Assembly: GCA_027488815.1 (NCBI GenBank)
Contig: JAIYAX010000012.1
Location: forward strand, 310,001-374,000
Origin: Cytophagaceae bacterium
Lineage (GTDB): Bacteria; Bacteroidota; Bacteroidia; Cytophagales; JAIYAX01
Reading direction: 5' to 3'
Length of the DNA: 64,000 bases
The translations under genes and the position numbers were made by a program. Positions 21,476 to 31,654 of the stretch are shown one piece after another (the first letter of the stretch is position 1; the number at the start of each line of letters is the position of its first letter). Below the pieces are notes generated by a model, which saw only the letters and a list, made by a program, of their open reading frames with translations, did not search any database and was not told the DNA's origin.

Positions 21476-23748
21476 CTGGCAGATTTAAAAAAGTAAACCT
21501 CGGATTTACTGTTGAATTTGTAGCTTATTTCAGCCTCCTCAGTCATGAAAAAAGTTTCAACCTCCCTTGGTTGAACCAGCCATTGGCCTGTCCGATCCAT
21601 TAATCCGCTTTGAGAGCCAATCTTTATCTGAAAATGATCTTTGCCGATAGGCTTGATATCCATTGCCAAAGCCTCAAGCAAGCGTTTGCCTTCACAGCTG
21701 ATAAGCCCTACTTTACCCTTTTGATGAAAAATGAGATCGCCTGTAATACTCCAAAAATAAAGGTCATCAGGCTTGAGGAGCACTTTTCCCTTTGGGTCAA
21801 TAAACTCTGCCTGATCAGAACGGTAGGCTAGTGCTATTGATCCTCTGAAATCTTCAACTGAGGTATACTGAGGTTGAACGGCAATCTGATCTCCTTCGTC
21901 AATAAATCCCCATAGATCCTGAAGCTGCATAGCCGCTCTTGGGGACGCACCTTGAAAAGGCCTTAAGGACTGATACCTTGGTGCGATGCGCAATCTGCCC
22001 ATCGGGTCGATCATACCCCACCCTGTTCGTTGCTTGACCAGCGCTTTTTGATTTACAAAGCCTGAAATACTGTCATACTGACGGGAAAAGCTGCTCACAA
22101 AGCACCCGGAACGGCTCATAGTGCCAAATGCAGTATCATTTTGAACCTGCCATGTGTACCATTCAGGCAAAAATCGAATAGAACTAGCTATAAGTGGGAA
22201 CATTACTTCGCCATCGATATTGATTAATCCTGTTCTTCCCTTTCTCCAGACTTGTACCAATGGGCCCGAGGGTGAAAGACTATCGAAAGCTAATAAATGA
22301 ATGCTGCAACCATCTAAATCGGTAAGCGAAAAGCGATATCCCTCAGGTAGGATGCTGTGTTCCTCACTTACAAATTCAATGGTTTTTGGCCAAATCGGAC
22401 CGATTTTCCAGTTTCCTTGCGGGTCGATAAGGCCCCAACGTCCGGCTGATGCAACTTTATAGCCTGTCCCGGTCCAGATTCCCGGGGAGTCGTATCGGTG
22501 CTTTAGCCATCTGCCCTGATTTAAATCGAAAGCACGGTAAAAGCCCAGGGTTTTCATCCATAAATGACCGGCTTCAATGACCAATTGAGGCTCTTGAATG
22601 CCGGATTGCACTTTTCTCCCTTGCTCGTCAAACAAGGTAAAATACAAAGAGTCCTGCTTGGCAAGCAGGTAGGGAGAGGGGCTTAATGGCTTGATTTCTT
22701 CATATAGGATTGGGATAAGCACACGACCATTGGTATCTACGGAGCCCCAGTGGTTTTTTTGTTTTACGAGGAAATAATCCTTATGAAAGGCAGACACCTC
22801 TTCAAATCCATAGGCCAGTAATTGATGACTCGTTGTAAAAATATCCCATAAGCCATCCTGAAGGCAGGTGTACCAACCCTTGCCCAAGTGCTTCACATTG
22901 GAAGCAAATAGAGTGTCACCATTGGGCATTACCCATCCAGGCTGCTTTCTGGCAAGCACATGACCTTTGCCTAGTACTTTTACCTCATGATAAACCACAG
23001 GGAGCAGCTCTTTCCCATTTTGGTCAATGAGGCCCATTCTGTTGCTTTGATTAACAACTGCCAAACCATCTATAAAAGTCCCGATAGACCGATAGGGTCC
23101 TGCCAAAAGGAATTGATCCTTAGCGGGTTTAAACAAAAAGACCTGCCTGTCAATATCCGTAAGTTGGTAGCCCTTCGATTTTAAACGTTTCACTTCAGAA
23201 TATTGCAAACCTATGCGTTTTCCATTGGCTTGAAGCAGCTCAAAAATGCCATCACTTCCGGGTAAAAAGGCATACAAAAAGGCATAGCTACTATCCGCAG
23301 TAAAATGAGAGTATTTGGCAGGACAAAGCACCTGGCCTTTGCTATCCATCAATCCGTAGGTTTCACGTTCCTTGGCATAGCACAGGTAATTGTTCCATGC
23401 ATACACGTCTTCGATCGGTAAGGGATACATCGATTTCCCATTATCATTCTTCAAGTAAAATCGTCCCTTTGTCCAGGCTTTGAAGAGGTTAACCTGTTTG
23501 GGTAGCCTGAATTGATGGCTGGTAACACTATCATACGTCAGGCTGTCAACTAAGCTTCCTTTACGGTCGACCAATTGCCATTGGCCACTTGAAAGTCTGG
23601 TTCGGAATTTTGAATTTGGAACTTCTTTGGTTTCATTTTGAGCATTTAGTACATAAGGAATGCACACCAGATAGAAGCTTAATTGCCAGGTGAAAAGAAA
23701 GATCTTTGTGGCTTGATACACGATTGAGGAACAATCAGTCTGCTTCAT
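21472..23748 (-). CDS. Secreted WG-repeat protein
   Basis: The 758-residue protein begins with a hydrophobic segment (FLFTWQLSFYLVCIPYVLNAQ) that reads as a signal peptide or anchor. The body is a series of WG beta-repeats, each about 30-50 residues and built round W-G-hydrophobic-(I/V)-D-G followed by P-x-Y (GWGMIDPMGRLRIAPRYQSL, LWGFIDEGDQIAVQPQY, RWGLIDPQGNWKIGP). WG repeats are widespread in Bacteroidota proteins of uncertain function. The gene ends in ATGA overlapping the sensor kinase, so this protein may be its partner or co-sensor. No catalytic domain is apparent. The divergent kinase gene starts only 12 bases away. Confidence 0.8.
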   Translation of the reverse strand: MKQTDCSSIVYQATKIFLFTWQLSFYLVCIPYVLNAQNETKEVPNSKFRTRLSSGQWQLVDRKGSLVDSLTYDSVTSHQFRLPKQVNLFKAWTKGRFYLKNDNGKSMYPLPIEDVYAWNNYLCYAKERETYGLMDSKGQVLCPAKYSHFTADSSYAFLYAFLPGSDGIFELLQANGKRIGLQYSEVKRLKSKGYQLTDIDRQVFLFKPAKDQFLLAGPYRSIGTFIDGLAVVNQSNRMGLIDQNGKELLPVVYHEVKVLGKGHVLARKQPGWVMPNGDTLFASNVKHLGKGWYTCLQDGLWDIFTTSHQLLAYGFEEVSAFHKDYFLVKQKNHWGSVDTNGRVLIPILYEEIKPLSPSPYLLAKQDSLYFTLFDEQGRKVQSGIQEPQLVIEAGHLWMKTLGFYRAFDLNQGRWLKHRYDSPGIWTGTGYKVASAGRWGLIDPQGNWKIGPIWPKTIEFVSEEHSILPEGYRFSLTDLDGCSIHLLAFDSLSPSGPLVQVWRKGRTGLINIDGEVMFPLIASSIRFLPEWYTWQVQNDTAFGTMSRSGCFVSSFSRQYDSISGFVNQKALVKQRTGWGMIDPMGRLRIAPRYQSLRPFQGASPRAAMQLQDLWGFIDEGDQIAVQPQYTSVEDFRGSIALAYRSDQAEFIDPKGKVLLKPDDLYFWSITGDLIFHQKGKVGLISCEGKRLLEALAMDIKPIGKDHFQIKIGSQSGLMDRTGQWLVQPREVETFFMTEEAEISYKFNSKSEVYFFKSAR

Positions 23749-23760
23749 TACCTTGCTGAC

Positions 23761-24945
23761 GTGAATGTATATCCGTACAGAGATCGATTCAAAATTCTGA
23801 TCATCATGGTGGCTGTGTTGATTGGAGGGCTGTCCTTATGGTACACCAACCAATTGGTAAAAGTACTCTCTGAAAGGGAAATTCATCAGATCGAGCTTTA
23901 TGCCAAAAGTCTGGAGTTTATTTCAAACCCTCAAAACGACGATAGTCAGGGGATAGCTTTTCTGATGGAGGAACTCGTATCAGAAAAGAAAAACATCTCC
24001 ATACCAGTGATCATAGCCGATGAAAGCGGCCAGGTAATCAGTGACATCAACCTGGATATTGATCCGGACCTTTCAACCGAGCAAAAAAACAAGCTGCTAC
24101 GAGAGGAGCTCAGTGAGATGAAGGAGCAGTACGAGCCCATCCCTCTTGATCTTGCGCCGGGCATACGCCAGTTCATCTATTACCGCAACTCTGCTCTAGT
24201 GGAGCAGTTGAGGGTTTATCCGATTATTCAGTTGGGAGTCATATCCCTCTTTGTGTTTTTCTCTTACCTCGCTTTCAGCTATTCCCGTAGGGCAGAGCAG
24301 GATCGGGTATGGGTCGGGCTTTCCAAGGAAACAGCTCATCAACTGGGTACTCCGCTTTCGGCGCTCATGGCCTGGGTGGAATATTTTAAAAACCAGGACA
24401 AGTTCAAAGATGATCCGGCAGTAGTTGAGCTTGAGAAAGATGTAGAGCGACTGGAGATGATCACGGCAAGGTTTAGCCAGGTTGGATCGGTGCCGGCGTT
24501 GAAAGAAGAAGACCTGCAAGAGGTGATCAGCAATACGCTCGATTACCTCAAAAGGCGAATCTCAGGGAAAGTAAAGCTTCAACTCGAGAATCACTTTCAG
24601 GGGCCGGTTATGATACGCCTCAACCGTTCCCTGTTTATATGGGTGATTGAGAATATTGTAAAAAATGCCGTCGATGCTATCGGTACTACAGGTGTTGTAA
24701 GTGTTCATATTGCATCCACGATTGATGGTAAAATTATAGTTGATGTGATTGATAATGGCAAAGGGATTCCCCGCAGCCAAATCAAAAAAGTATTTGACCC
24801 CGGGTTTACCACAAAGCAGAGAGGATGGGGCCTGGGTCTGACGTTGGCAAAGCGGATCATTGAAACCTACCATCACGGAAAGATTTTTGTGAAGCAATCC
24901 GAGCCCGGCAAAGGAACAACTTTCCGTATATTGCTGAATATGTGA
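23761..24945 (+). CDS. Membrane sensor histidine kinase
   Basis: The 394-residue kinase has two TM helices (about residues 11-29 and 154-171) around a small extracytoplasmic region of about 120 residues (DESGQVISDINLDIDPD, Cache-like in feel). The H box is SKETAHQLGTPLSALMAW with His193, followed by the N box ENIVKNAVDAIG, DNGKGIP, and GWGLGLTLAKRI. The H-box variant with AHQLGTPL is common in Bacteroidota kinases upstream of housekeeping genes. The start is a GTG at 23761; the first in-frame ATG is 15 codons later and would remove the residues before the first TM helix. No response regulator is next to it. It is followed by atpDC. Confidence 0.88.
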   Translation: MNVYPYRDRFKILIIMVAVLIGGLSLWYTNQLVKVLSEREIHQIELYAKSLEFISNPQNDDSQGIAFLMEELVSEKKNISIPVIIADESGQVISDINLDIDPDLSTEQKNKLLREELSEMKEQYEPIPLDLAPGIRQFIYYRNSALVEQLRVYPIIQLGVISLFVFFSYLAFSYSRRAEQDRVWVGLSKETAHQLGTPLSALMAWVEYFKNQDKFKDDPAVVELEKDVERLEMITARFSQVGSVPALKEEDLQEVISNTLDYLKRRISGKVKLQLENHFQGPVMIRLNRSLFIWVIENIVKNAVDAIGTTGVVSVHIASTIDGKIIVDVIDNGKGIPRSQIKKVFDPGFTTKQRGWGLGLTLAKRIIETYHHGKIFVKQSEPGKGTTFRILLNM

Positions 24946-24979
24946 CAGATATAATAGTATTTCTTAATTCTTTTTCTTG

Positions 24980-25010
24980 TTTGATTCACAGGTGGAAAGC
25001 CCTACTTTTG
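24980..25010 (+). promoter_or_regulatory. Bacteroidota-type promoter of atpDC
   Basis: TTTG at 24980-24983, a 19-base spacer, and TACTTTTG at 25003-25010 fit the -33/-7 consensus (TTTG, N19, TAnnTTTG) exactly. The implied 5' leader is about 50 bases. Confidence 0.75.
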
Positions 25011-25064
25011 CAACCTGAAATACCCCTAATCTGAGGACATTATCTTAACAAGAATCCCAATTAA

Positions 25065-26585
<1,521 letters not shown>

Positions 26586-26590
26586 AGCCT

Positions 26591-26833
26591 ATGTTCATCG
26601 AGATCATCACACCAGATAAAAAACTGTTTGCAGGAGAGATTACTTCAGCAAAATTTCCAGGTAGCGATGGCGGTTTTGAGGTACTTAACAATCACGCCCC
26701 CCTGATCAGCAGCCTTGGAAAAGGGCAAGTGGTCATCAATGAGCAAGGAAAAAAGTCCAGCTTTGAAGTGGATGGCGGTGTCGTTGAAGTATTAAAGAAC
26801 AAAGTCATCGTTCTGGTAGAAAGTAAAGCCTAA
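26591..26833 (+). CDS. atpC: F1 ATP synthase subunit epsilon (short form)
   Basis: The 80-residue protein is the N-terminal beta-sandwich of epsilon (MFIEIITPDKKLFAGEI, FPGSDGGFEVLNNHAPLIS, VDGGVVEVLKNKVIVLVE). The C-terminal helical hairpin found in E. coli epsilon, which mediates auto-inhibition, is absent; short forms are usual in Bacteroidota. It starts 5 bases after atpD and ends at a terminator. Confidence 0.93.
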   Translation: MFIEIITPDKKLFAGEITSAKFPGSDGGFEVLNNHAPLISSLGKGQVVINEQGKKSSFEVDGGVVEVLKNKVIVLVESKA

Positions 26834-26853
26834 AATCAAAGGCAAACCAATAC

Positions 26854-26882
26854 AAAACCACAGCAAGGTCTGTGGTTTTTTT
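26854..26882 (+). terminator. Terminator of atpDC
   Basis: Stem AAAACCACAG / CTGTGGTTTT with a six-base loop, followed by T residues, between atpC and the convergent response-regulator gene. Confidence 0.85.
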
Positions 26883-26884
26883 GT

Positions 26885-27571
26885 TTAGGAACAGCGCAAT
26901 GTGAAGCCCACTTTGTGGGTGTTTTCGATGGATAAGCCGGGCTCAGGTTTTAGACATTTTCTCAACCTCGAAATGAATACATCCAGACTTCTACCCATAA
27001 AATAGTCATCATCTCCCCAAAGGCTGAGCAGAATTTCCTCTCGTTTGACAAGTGTGTTTTTCTTTCTCCAAAGCAGGAGCAAGAGGTCGCTTTCTTTTTG
27101 TGTCAGCCTGATCGATGTTCCCGAAAGGGTCAGGCTTAGATTTTCCGGGTCAAAAATCAGATTTCCCTGCTGAAAGAGCTCCTTGCCGGTGTCAGCACCC
27201 GATGTCCTGCTGCGTTTCAAAAATACAGCGACCCTCAGCTTCAACTCTTCCATACTGAATGGCTTGAGGATGTAATCATCACCTCCCATTTGGAAGCCCC
27301 TGATCCGGTCTTCTTTCAGGGATCGGGCGGTGAGAAACAGTATCGGCACCTGTTGATTTTGTTTACGAATCTCAAAAGCCAGTTCAAATCCGTCTTTGGC
27401 AGGCAGCATGACATCCAGCAAGCATAGCTCAGGCTGAAACAAGCGAAACTCAGTAAGAGCTTTTTCGCCGTCTCCAACCGATTGGACCTCGTAGCCTTCC
27501 GCTCTCAGTGCATCCTCAATGAGAAAGGCCAGATTGGCATCATCTTCAACCAGTAGTATTCTGGCTTTCAT
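26885..27571 (-). CDS. OmpR/PhoB-type response regulator
   Basis: The 228-residue regulator has a receiver domain with acidic residues Asp10/Asp11, the phosphoacceptor Asp53 (LLDVMLP), Thr81 and Lys103 (KPFSMEEL), then a winged-helix DNA-binding domain (RLTQKESDLLLLLW, RSLDVFISRLRKCL, GFTLR). It resembles the RprY type of Bacteroidota. Its start overlaps the stop of the kinase gene by four bases (ATGA), so the pair is coupled. TTAAC repeats near the upstream end of the operon are candidate binding sites. Confidence 0.92.
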   Translation of the reverse strand: MKARILLVEDDANLAFLIEDALRAEGYEVQSVGDGEKALTEFRLFQPELCLLDVMLPAKDGFELAFEIRKQNQQVPILFLTARSLKEDRIRGFQMGGDDYILKPFSMEELKLRVAVFLKRSRTSGADTGKELFQQGNLIFDPENLSLTLSGTSIRLTQKESDLLLLLWRKKNTLVKREEILLSLWGDDDYFMGRSLDVFISRLRKCLKPEPGLSIENTHKVGFTLRCS

Positions 27572-28824
27572 AAGGGAAGGTATAAACTAAAAATCGATCC
27601 TTGACCCAAACGGCTTTTCAAATCTACCCTACCTCCGTGAGCAATCATGACCATGCGAACGTAATAAAGGCCCAGTCCAAAGCCCCTTGCCCCCTGTTTG
27701 TTTCCTGAAGGGATCCTGTAAAATCGCCTGAAGATTTTTTCTTGTTGCCCTTCAGCTATTCCCGGCCCATGATCCTCGACATCTATTCTGGCATACTTTG
27801 GCTCTACCGAAAGGCGGACATTAATCTCCAAAGGAGAGTTACTGTATTTCAAGGCATTATCCATCAGTCCGGAGAAGGCATTGCTCAGGTGCACTTCATC
27901 TGCTATCACATTCACTGCTTCTGCATTGCTTTCAAAGGTCAGTTTACCGCCAGCTAGGGTCAATCGTTCTTCCCAAAGGTTGAGTTGTTCTTTCAGGAAA
28001 TGGTAAAGCTCAATCTCAACTTTGGATAGCCTGAGCCCCTGCTCTTCACTGATGGCAGCCTCAAGTATGCGTTGGGTATGTGCTTTGAGTTTTCTGGACT
28101 CCTCTTGAATGATCCCTACATACCTAAGCTGTCTGGGATCTGTTAACATGTGCTGTAGTCCTTCAGCAGAAAGGCTGATTCCCGTAAGTGGGGTTTTCAA
28201 TTCATGAGTCATGTTATTGATGAAGTCTTTTTGTAGCCGGGAAAGCTTTTGTTGCTGAAGAAGAGCAAAAAGCGCATAGGCAAAAAAGACCAGTACCACC
28301 AGGAGCACTCCGGTAGAAAACAGCCAGATGTTCATGTCTGCAATCAGGTTGGCTTCTTTTCGTGGAAAGTGAACGATGAAATAGTAATTCTCCCGATCCC
28401 AACGGGGCAATATGCTTCCTTTCCTGACCGCTTCACCTTGTTGGCTAAGAGCTACATAATGCCCATAGACCATGTTTTGTGTCTGGCAATCGTAGATCCC
28501 AAACTCAAAGTCCTGCCGGATATTACGCTGCAAAAAGGAGCGCACCAGCAGTTGCCTTAGCAATTGTGCATCGATCACATCATTGACCATTACAATAAAA
28601 TAGTTGGTGGCCGGCTGGCTTACCGCATCAGGAGCAAGGGTAAGGTGGCCGTTGTATCGCAGCAGTTCAAGAGCCACTTCGCTGAGAGCGATATGGATGG
28701 TTTGGTTGAACTGCCGATTTCTCAAATCAAAAGCCTTTTTGAACCAGAACAACTGCACCGTAAAAATTCCGCCGATAGCAATTCCGGCCAGAATAAGAGT
28801 GATTTTAAGGGATGCCTTTCTCAT
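27568..28824 (-). CDS. Sensor histidine kinase of the OmpR-type pair
   Basis: The 418-residue membrane kinase has TM helices near residues 8-27 and 165-190 around a periplasmic sensor of about 135 residues. The H box is FINNMTHELKTPLTGI with His207, followed by an N box (LSGLMDNALKYSN), DHGPGI and RGFGLGLYYVRMV. It is of the RprX type. It stands first in a two-gene operon and would phosphorylate the coupled response regulator. The ligand is unknown. The operon is divergent from the DUF1573 gene. Confidence 0.92.
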   Translation of the reverse strand: MRKASLKITLILAGIAIGGIFTVQLFWFKKAFDLRNRQFNQTIHIALSEVALELLRYNGHLTLAPDAVSQPATNYFIVMVNDVIDAQLLRQLLVRSFLQRNIRQDFEFGIYDCQTQNMVYGHYVALSQQGEAVRKGSILPRWDRENYYFIVHFPRKEANLIADMNIWLFSTGVLLVVLVFFAYALFALLQQQKLSRLQKDFINNMTHELKTPLTGISLSAEGLQHMLTDPRQLRYVGIIQEESRKLKAHTQRILEAAISEEQGLRLSKVEIELYHFLKEQLNLWEERLTLAGGKLTFESNAEAVNVIADEVHLSNAFSGLMDNALKYSNSPLEINVRLSVEPKYARIDVEDHGPGIAEGQQEKIFRRFYRIPSGNKQGARGFGLGLYYVRMVMIAHGGRVDLKSRLGQGSIFSLYLPL

Positions 28825-28868
28825 CTATGGGATAAAGATAACGTTCTCCAATCAGCCTCTTTTCGTCT

Positions 28869-28905
28869 TTAACTTTTCATTAACATTTATTAGGAGATCG
28901 TTAAC
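28869..28905. promoter_or_regulatory. Candidate response-regulator operator (spaced TTAAC repeats)
   Basis: TTAAC occurs at 28869-28873, 28880-28884 and 28901-28905, so the copies are 11 and 21 bases apart, on one face of the helix. OmpR/PhoB-type regulators usually bind direct repeats with about 11-base spacing. The site sits between the divergent two-component operon and the DUF1573 gene, upstream of a near-consensus -7 element (CACCTTTG, 28928-28935). The assignment to the neighbouring regulator is inference. Confidence 0.4.
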
Positions 28906-28966
28906 AAAGACCCGGAAAGTGATCATGCACCTTTGTGCCATGTTCAACATTAAAACATTTAATCAC

Positions 28967-29371
28967 ATGAAAACAGTAGGATTATTTTTGATCATGTTCT
29001 TTTTCGGAACAACCGCATTTGCGCAAATGACCTCTTCTCTTGTAAAAGTTGAAGAAGCTAAGGCAGCCATTTCCTGGAATGCACAGGTAGTAGATCTGGG
29101 TAAAATTGATCAGGGCAAACCTGAAACGGCAGTTTTTTCGTTCACAAATACCGGAAAGACACCTTTGCTCATTACCGCTGTACAGGCAAGCTGCGGATGC
29201 ACCACCCCAGAGTATAGCAAGGAGCCTATTGCTCCCGGAAAGTCAGGTTTTGTAAAGGCAACTTACAATGCAGCAAATCAAGGAGCCTTCAACAAAACGG
29301 TGATGGTGACGACCAATCAATCCGAAGGCCCCATTTCACTGGTGCTGAAGGGTGAAGTAGTTACCAAGTAA
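28967..29371 (+). CDS. DUF1573 secreted Ig-fold protein
   Basis: The 134-residue protein has a signal peptide (MKTVGLFLIMFFFGTTAFAQ) and one DUF1573 beta-sandwich: FSFTNTGKTPLLI, then the hallmark QASCGCTTPEY, and PIAPGKSGFVKATYNA. The Cys-Gly-Cys is a family feature of unproven role. I use the ATG at 28967 because it gives a clean signal peptide; the frame is open for more than 100 codons upstream, but that part lies antisense to the kinase gene. Position opposite the two-component operon suggests it could be a target of it. Confidence 0.85.
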   Translation: MKTVGLFLIMFFFGTTAFAQMTSSLVKVEEAKAAISWNAQVVDLGKIDQGKPETAVFSFTNTGKTPLLITAVQASCGCTTPEYSKEPIAPGKSGFVKATYNAANQGAFNKTVMVTTNQSEGPISLVLKGEVVTK

Positions 29372-29394
29372 TACTTAGAAGGGTCTAGTTGGGT

Positions 29395-29433
29395 CCGGGT
29401 CGGTAGCCGCAGGCTGCCGACCCGGCATTTTTT
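29395..29433 (+). terminator. Terminator of the DUF1573 gene
   Basis: A stem of about 14 bp (CCGGGTCGGTAGCC / GGCTGCCGACCCGG, one wobble) with a GCA loop is followed by ATTTTTTC. Its T-run touches the stop codon of the convergent gene. Confidence 0.85.
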
Positions 29434-30002
29434 CAGCCCAGCCGATGCCTCACAATCTGATGCACCCGCTCAAACAATTTCATCGGACTAAAGGTACGCC
29501 AGGCATCCAATTCATCTAAATCTCCTCCGGAGTGCACATAATGGTCAATCCCAAAACGACCCATTTCCCGAAGCACGAAATCCCTGAAGTTTACCATGGC
29601 GACCCATCCTTCCTCCACATCTTCAAACCACTCCTCATAATAACAGTCGTCAGATCCATGAAAATTGAGGATATTCTCTCCAAGCAAAATGAAATGCCGG
29701 ATGCCTTGTGCAACCATGTGGTCAACAACATTTCGCTTCAGGTGCATCACATCGTTGTGCAGGGTGTCATTCCATTCACCAAATAGTTCGATAACGGCAA
29801 ATTGCTTTTCATACTGTGTGTAAAGGAGCTTTACATACAAGGTCTCTGATCCTATAAAATCCCAGGAGGGGTGGATGTAATAGCCATAAATGTCATGACT
29901 GTACTGATAGGGGTCGTTTTCAACTCCAAAAAAGGGAGAACGCTTATCATCACTTGCCCGATAAGCACTCTCCCAATTGTAAAACGGCTCCAATTCATGC
30001 AT
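29433..30002 (-). CDS. Conserved hypothetical cytoplasmic protein
   Basis: I do not recognise a named domain in this 189-residue protein. It has no signal peptide or membrane segment. It is rich in aromatic and acidic residues (YNWESAYRASDDKRSPFFG, DDCYYEEWFEDVEEGW) and contains beta-strand then helix patterns such as KQFAVIELFGEWND and GIRHFILLGENILNFHG. It starts three bases after murQ stops and is the last gene of the overlapping minus-strand operon, which ties its expression to amino-sugar recycling genes. This is context only. Confidence 0.65.
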   Translation of the reverse strand: MHELEPFYNWESAYRASDDKRSPFFGVENDPYQYSHDIYGYYIHPSWDFIGSETLYVKLLYTQYEKQFAVIELFGEWNDTLHNDVMHLKRNVVDHMVAQGIRHFILLGENILNFHGSDDCYYEEWFEDVEEGWVAMVNFRDFVLREMGRFGIDHYVHSGGDLDELDAWRTFSPMKLFERVHQIVRHRLG

Positions 30003-30005
30003 GGC

Positions 30006-30809
30006 TCAACCTTGAGATTCCAATGCTTTACGCACGTTACCATGTTGAAGAAGCAATTCCTCAGCCCGTTCGGCATCGATCTTCAACAATTGCATCAGCA
30101 TGGCTTTAGCCCTTGCCTGTAGCTTATGGTTGCTGAGCATCATGTCCACCATTTTATTGCCTTTTACCCTTCCCAGCCGTATCATGGCCCCGGTGGAAAT
30201 CATGTTGAGCACCATTTTCTGAGCTGTGCCCGCTTTCATACGGGTGCTACCGGTAACAAACTCAGGCCCTGTGATTACCTCTATCGGAAAATCTGCGATG
30301 GCTGCAAGCGCAGAGGCTGGGTTGCAGGTGACGCAAGCCGTCAGCAATCCTGCTTTTTTAGCTTCCTGAAGTCCACCAATGACATAGGGTGTACGTCCTG
30401 AGGCCGCAATGCCCACTACAGTGTCTATTATGGTAGGAGAGTAAACCTTCATGTCTTGCCAGGCTCCTTCAGGGTCATCTTCTGCAAACTCAACCGCTTT
30501 GCGAATGGCACCATCACCCCCGGCAATCAGACCAATCACAAGGTCATGACTAACACCAAAGGTTGGCGGGCACTCCGAAGCATCTAGAATGCCCAGCCTG
30601 CCACTTGTCCCAGCCCCGATGTAAAATAACCTTCCCCCCAGTTCCATTCGTGGTACCAGTGCTTCTACAAATGTAGAGATTGAAGGTATCGCCCTTCCAA
30701 CTGCTTCCACCACAGTTTTGTCTTGCTCATGTATGCCTTGAAGAAGCTCTGATACTGATTTTTTTTCCAGATCATCATAATGGCTTTCCTGCTCGGTGAT
30801 GAGGCTCAT
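30006..30809 (-). CDS. murQ: N-acetylmuramic acid 6-phosphate etherase
   Basis: The 267-residue SIS-domain enzyme cleaves the lactyl ether of MurNAc-6-phosphate to give GlcNAc-6-phosphate in peptidoglycan recycling. Visible signatures are GGRLFYIGAGTSGRLGILDA followed by SECPPTFG (with the catalytic Glu), IGLIAGGDGAIRKAVEFAED, GIAASGRTPYV and TGSTRMKAGTAQKM. It is shorter than the E. coli enzyme (298) because the C-terminal region is compact, as in other Bacteroidota. It overlaps the kinase gene upstream by four bases (ATGA). The neighbouring kinase could supply its phosphorylated substrate. Confidence 0.95.
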   Translation of the reverse strand: MSLITEQESHYDDLEKKSVSELLQGIHEQDKTVVEAVGRAIPSISTFVEALVPRMELGGRLFYIGAGTSGRLGILDASECPPTFGVSHDLVIGLIAGGDGAIRKAVEFAEDDPEGAWQDMKVYSPTIIDTVVGIAASGRTPYVIGGLQEAKKAGLLTACVTCNPASALAAIADFPIEVITGPEFVTGSTRMKAGTAQKMVLNMISTGAMIRLGRVKGNKMVDMMLSNHKLQARAKAMLMQLLKIDAERAEELLLQHGNVRKALESQG

Positions 30810-31654
30810 GGCTCGAAGGAGTGATAAAGACTAAGGCCAGCGATGGGTTTTTCCAGCACACGGCCCATAGCCCAGCCCCTTTGCTCCAGAGCTGATTGCA
30901 CAAAACTGTTGTAATAAAAAGCAATGCTTCCTGTAAAGTGAACCGGCAGTGGTCCATGGTTTTTCATCAACGGGGCCACGTAGATGTCCAGAAATGACAA
31001 GAAACTTTCCATGATCAATGAAGAAATGTAAGCTTGGTTTTTATGATCAAAAGCAAATTTAGCTAAAGCAGCGATGCTGGCGTTTGGCGACTTTTCTTTG
31101 TGATAGATCAGGTCAAGCCAATAGCTCAGGTCTCCGGGGTACCTTTTTGAAAAAGCCTTGGCCAGATCCTCAGGCATGCTGCCGTTGAGGTAGCTGCTCA
31201 GTAGCAATTTCCCCAAATGCCCTCCACTGCCCTCATCACCCAGCCAAAATCCAAGACTGGGTGCTTGCCCCATAATGGCTTGGCCATCAAAAAAGCAAGC
31301 ATTGGAGCCGGTACCCAAAATGCAAGCTATTCCGGGTTCTTTGCCACAAGAGGCTCTGGCACTGCCCAGTACGTCAGAATGTACTTCGATCACTGCCTGA
31401 GGCCAAAGTTCCAATAAACTCTCCCTGATCAGGTCGCAACGCTCCTGCCTGCCACAACCGGAACCGTAGTACTGGATTTGATCAGCCCTGACACCCTGAA
31501 GTCCCTGGCTAATCCGCTGGACTATTTCGATTTTATTTTGATAATATGGGTTGATGCCTTCGGTTTCATATTGCTCGATACGGCCATCGGGCAGGAGCAA
31601 TCTCCAGTCTCCTTTGCTGCCACCGCAGTCAGCGATGAGTACGGTTTTGCTCAT
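30806..31654 (-). CDS. BadF/BadG-type amino-sugar kinase (MurK/NagK-like)
   Basis: The 282-residue ASKHA-fold protein opens with the phosphate-1 motif MSKTVLIADCGGSKGDW and has GIACILGTGSNACFF (phosphate-2) and LGFWLGDEGSGGHLG, as in BadF/BadG/N-acetylglucosamine kinases. Members next to murQ phosphorylate GlcNAc and/or MurNAc. The four-base overlap with murQ strongly suggests that it makes MurNAc-6-phosphate for it. The exact sugar preference cannot be read from the sequence. It also overlaps the cytochrome-b5-like gene by four bases. Confidence 0.82.
   Translation of the reverse strand: MSKTVLIADCGGSKGDWRLLLPDGRIEQYETEGINPYYQNKIEIVQRISQGLQGVRADQIQYYGSGCGRQERCDLIRESLLELWPQAVIEVHSDVLGSARASCGKEPGIACILGTGSNACFFDGQAIMGQAPSLGFWLGDEGSGGHLGKLLLSSYLNGSMPEDLAKAFSKRYPGDLSYWLDLIYHKEKSPNASIAALAKFAFDHKNQAYISSLIMESFLSFLDIYVAPLMKNHGPLPVHFTGSIAFYYNSFVQSALEQRGWAMGRVLEKPIAGLSLYHSFEP

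Noticed and set aside
28604-28966. An N-terminal extension of the DUF1573 protein
   Set aside because: It lies antisense to the kinase gene and removes the signal peptide; the ATG at 28967 gives a standard secreted protein.
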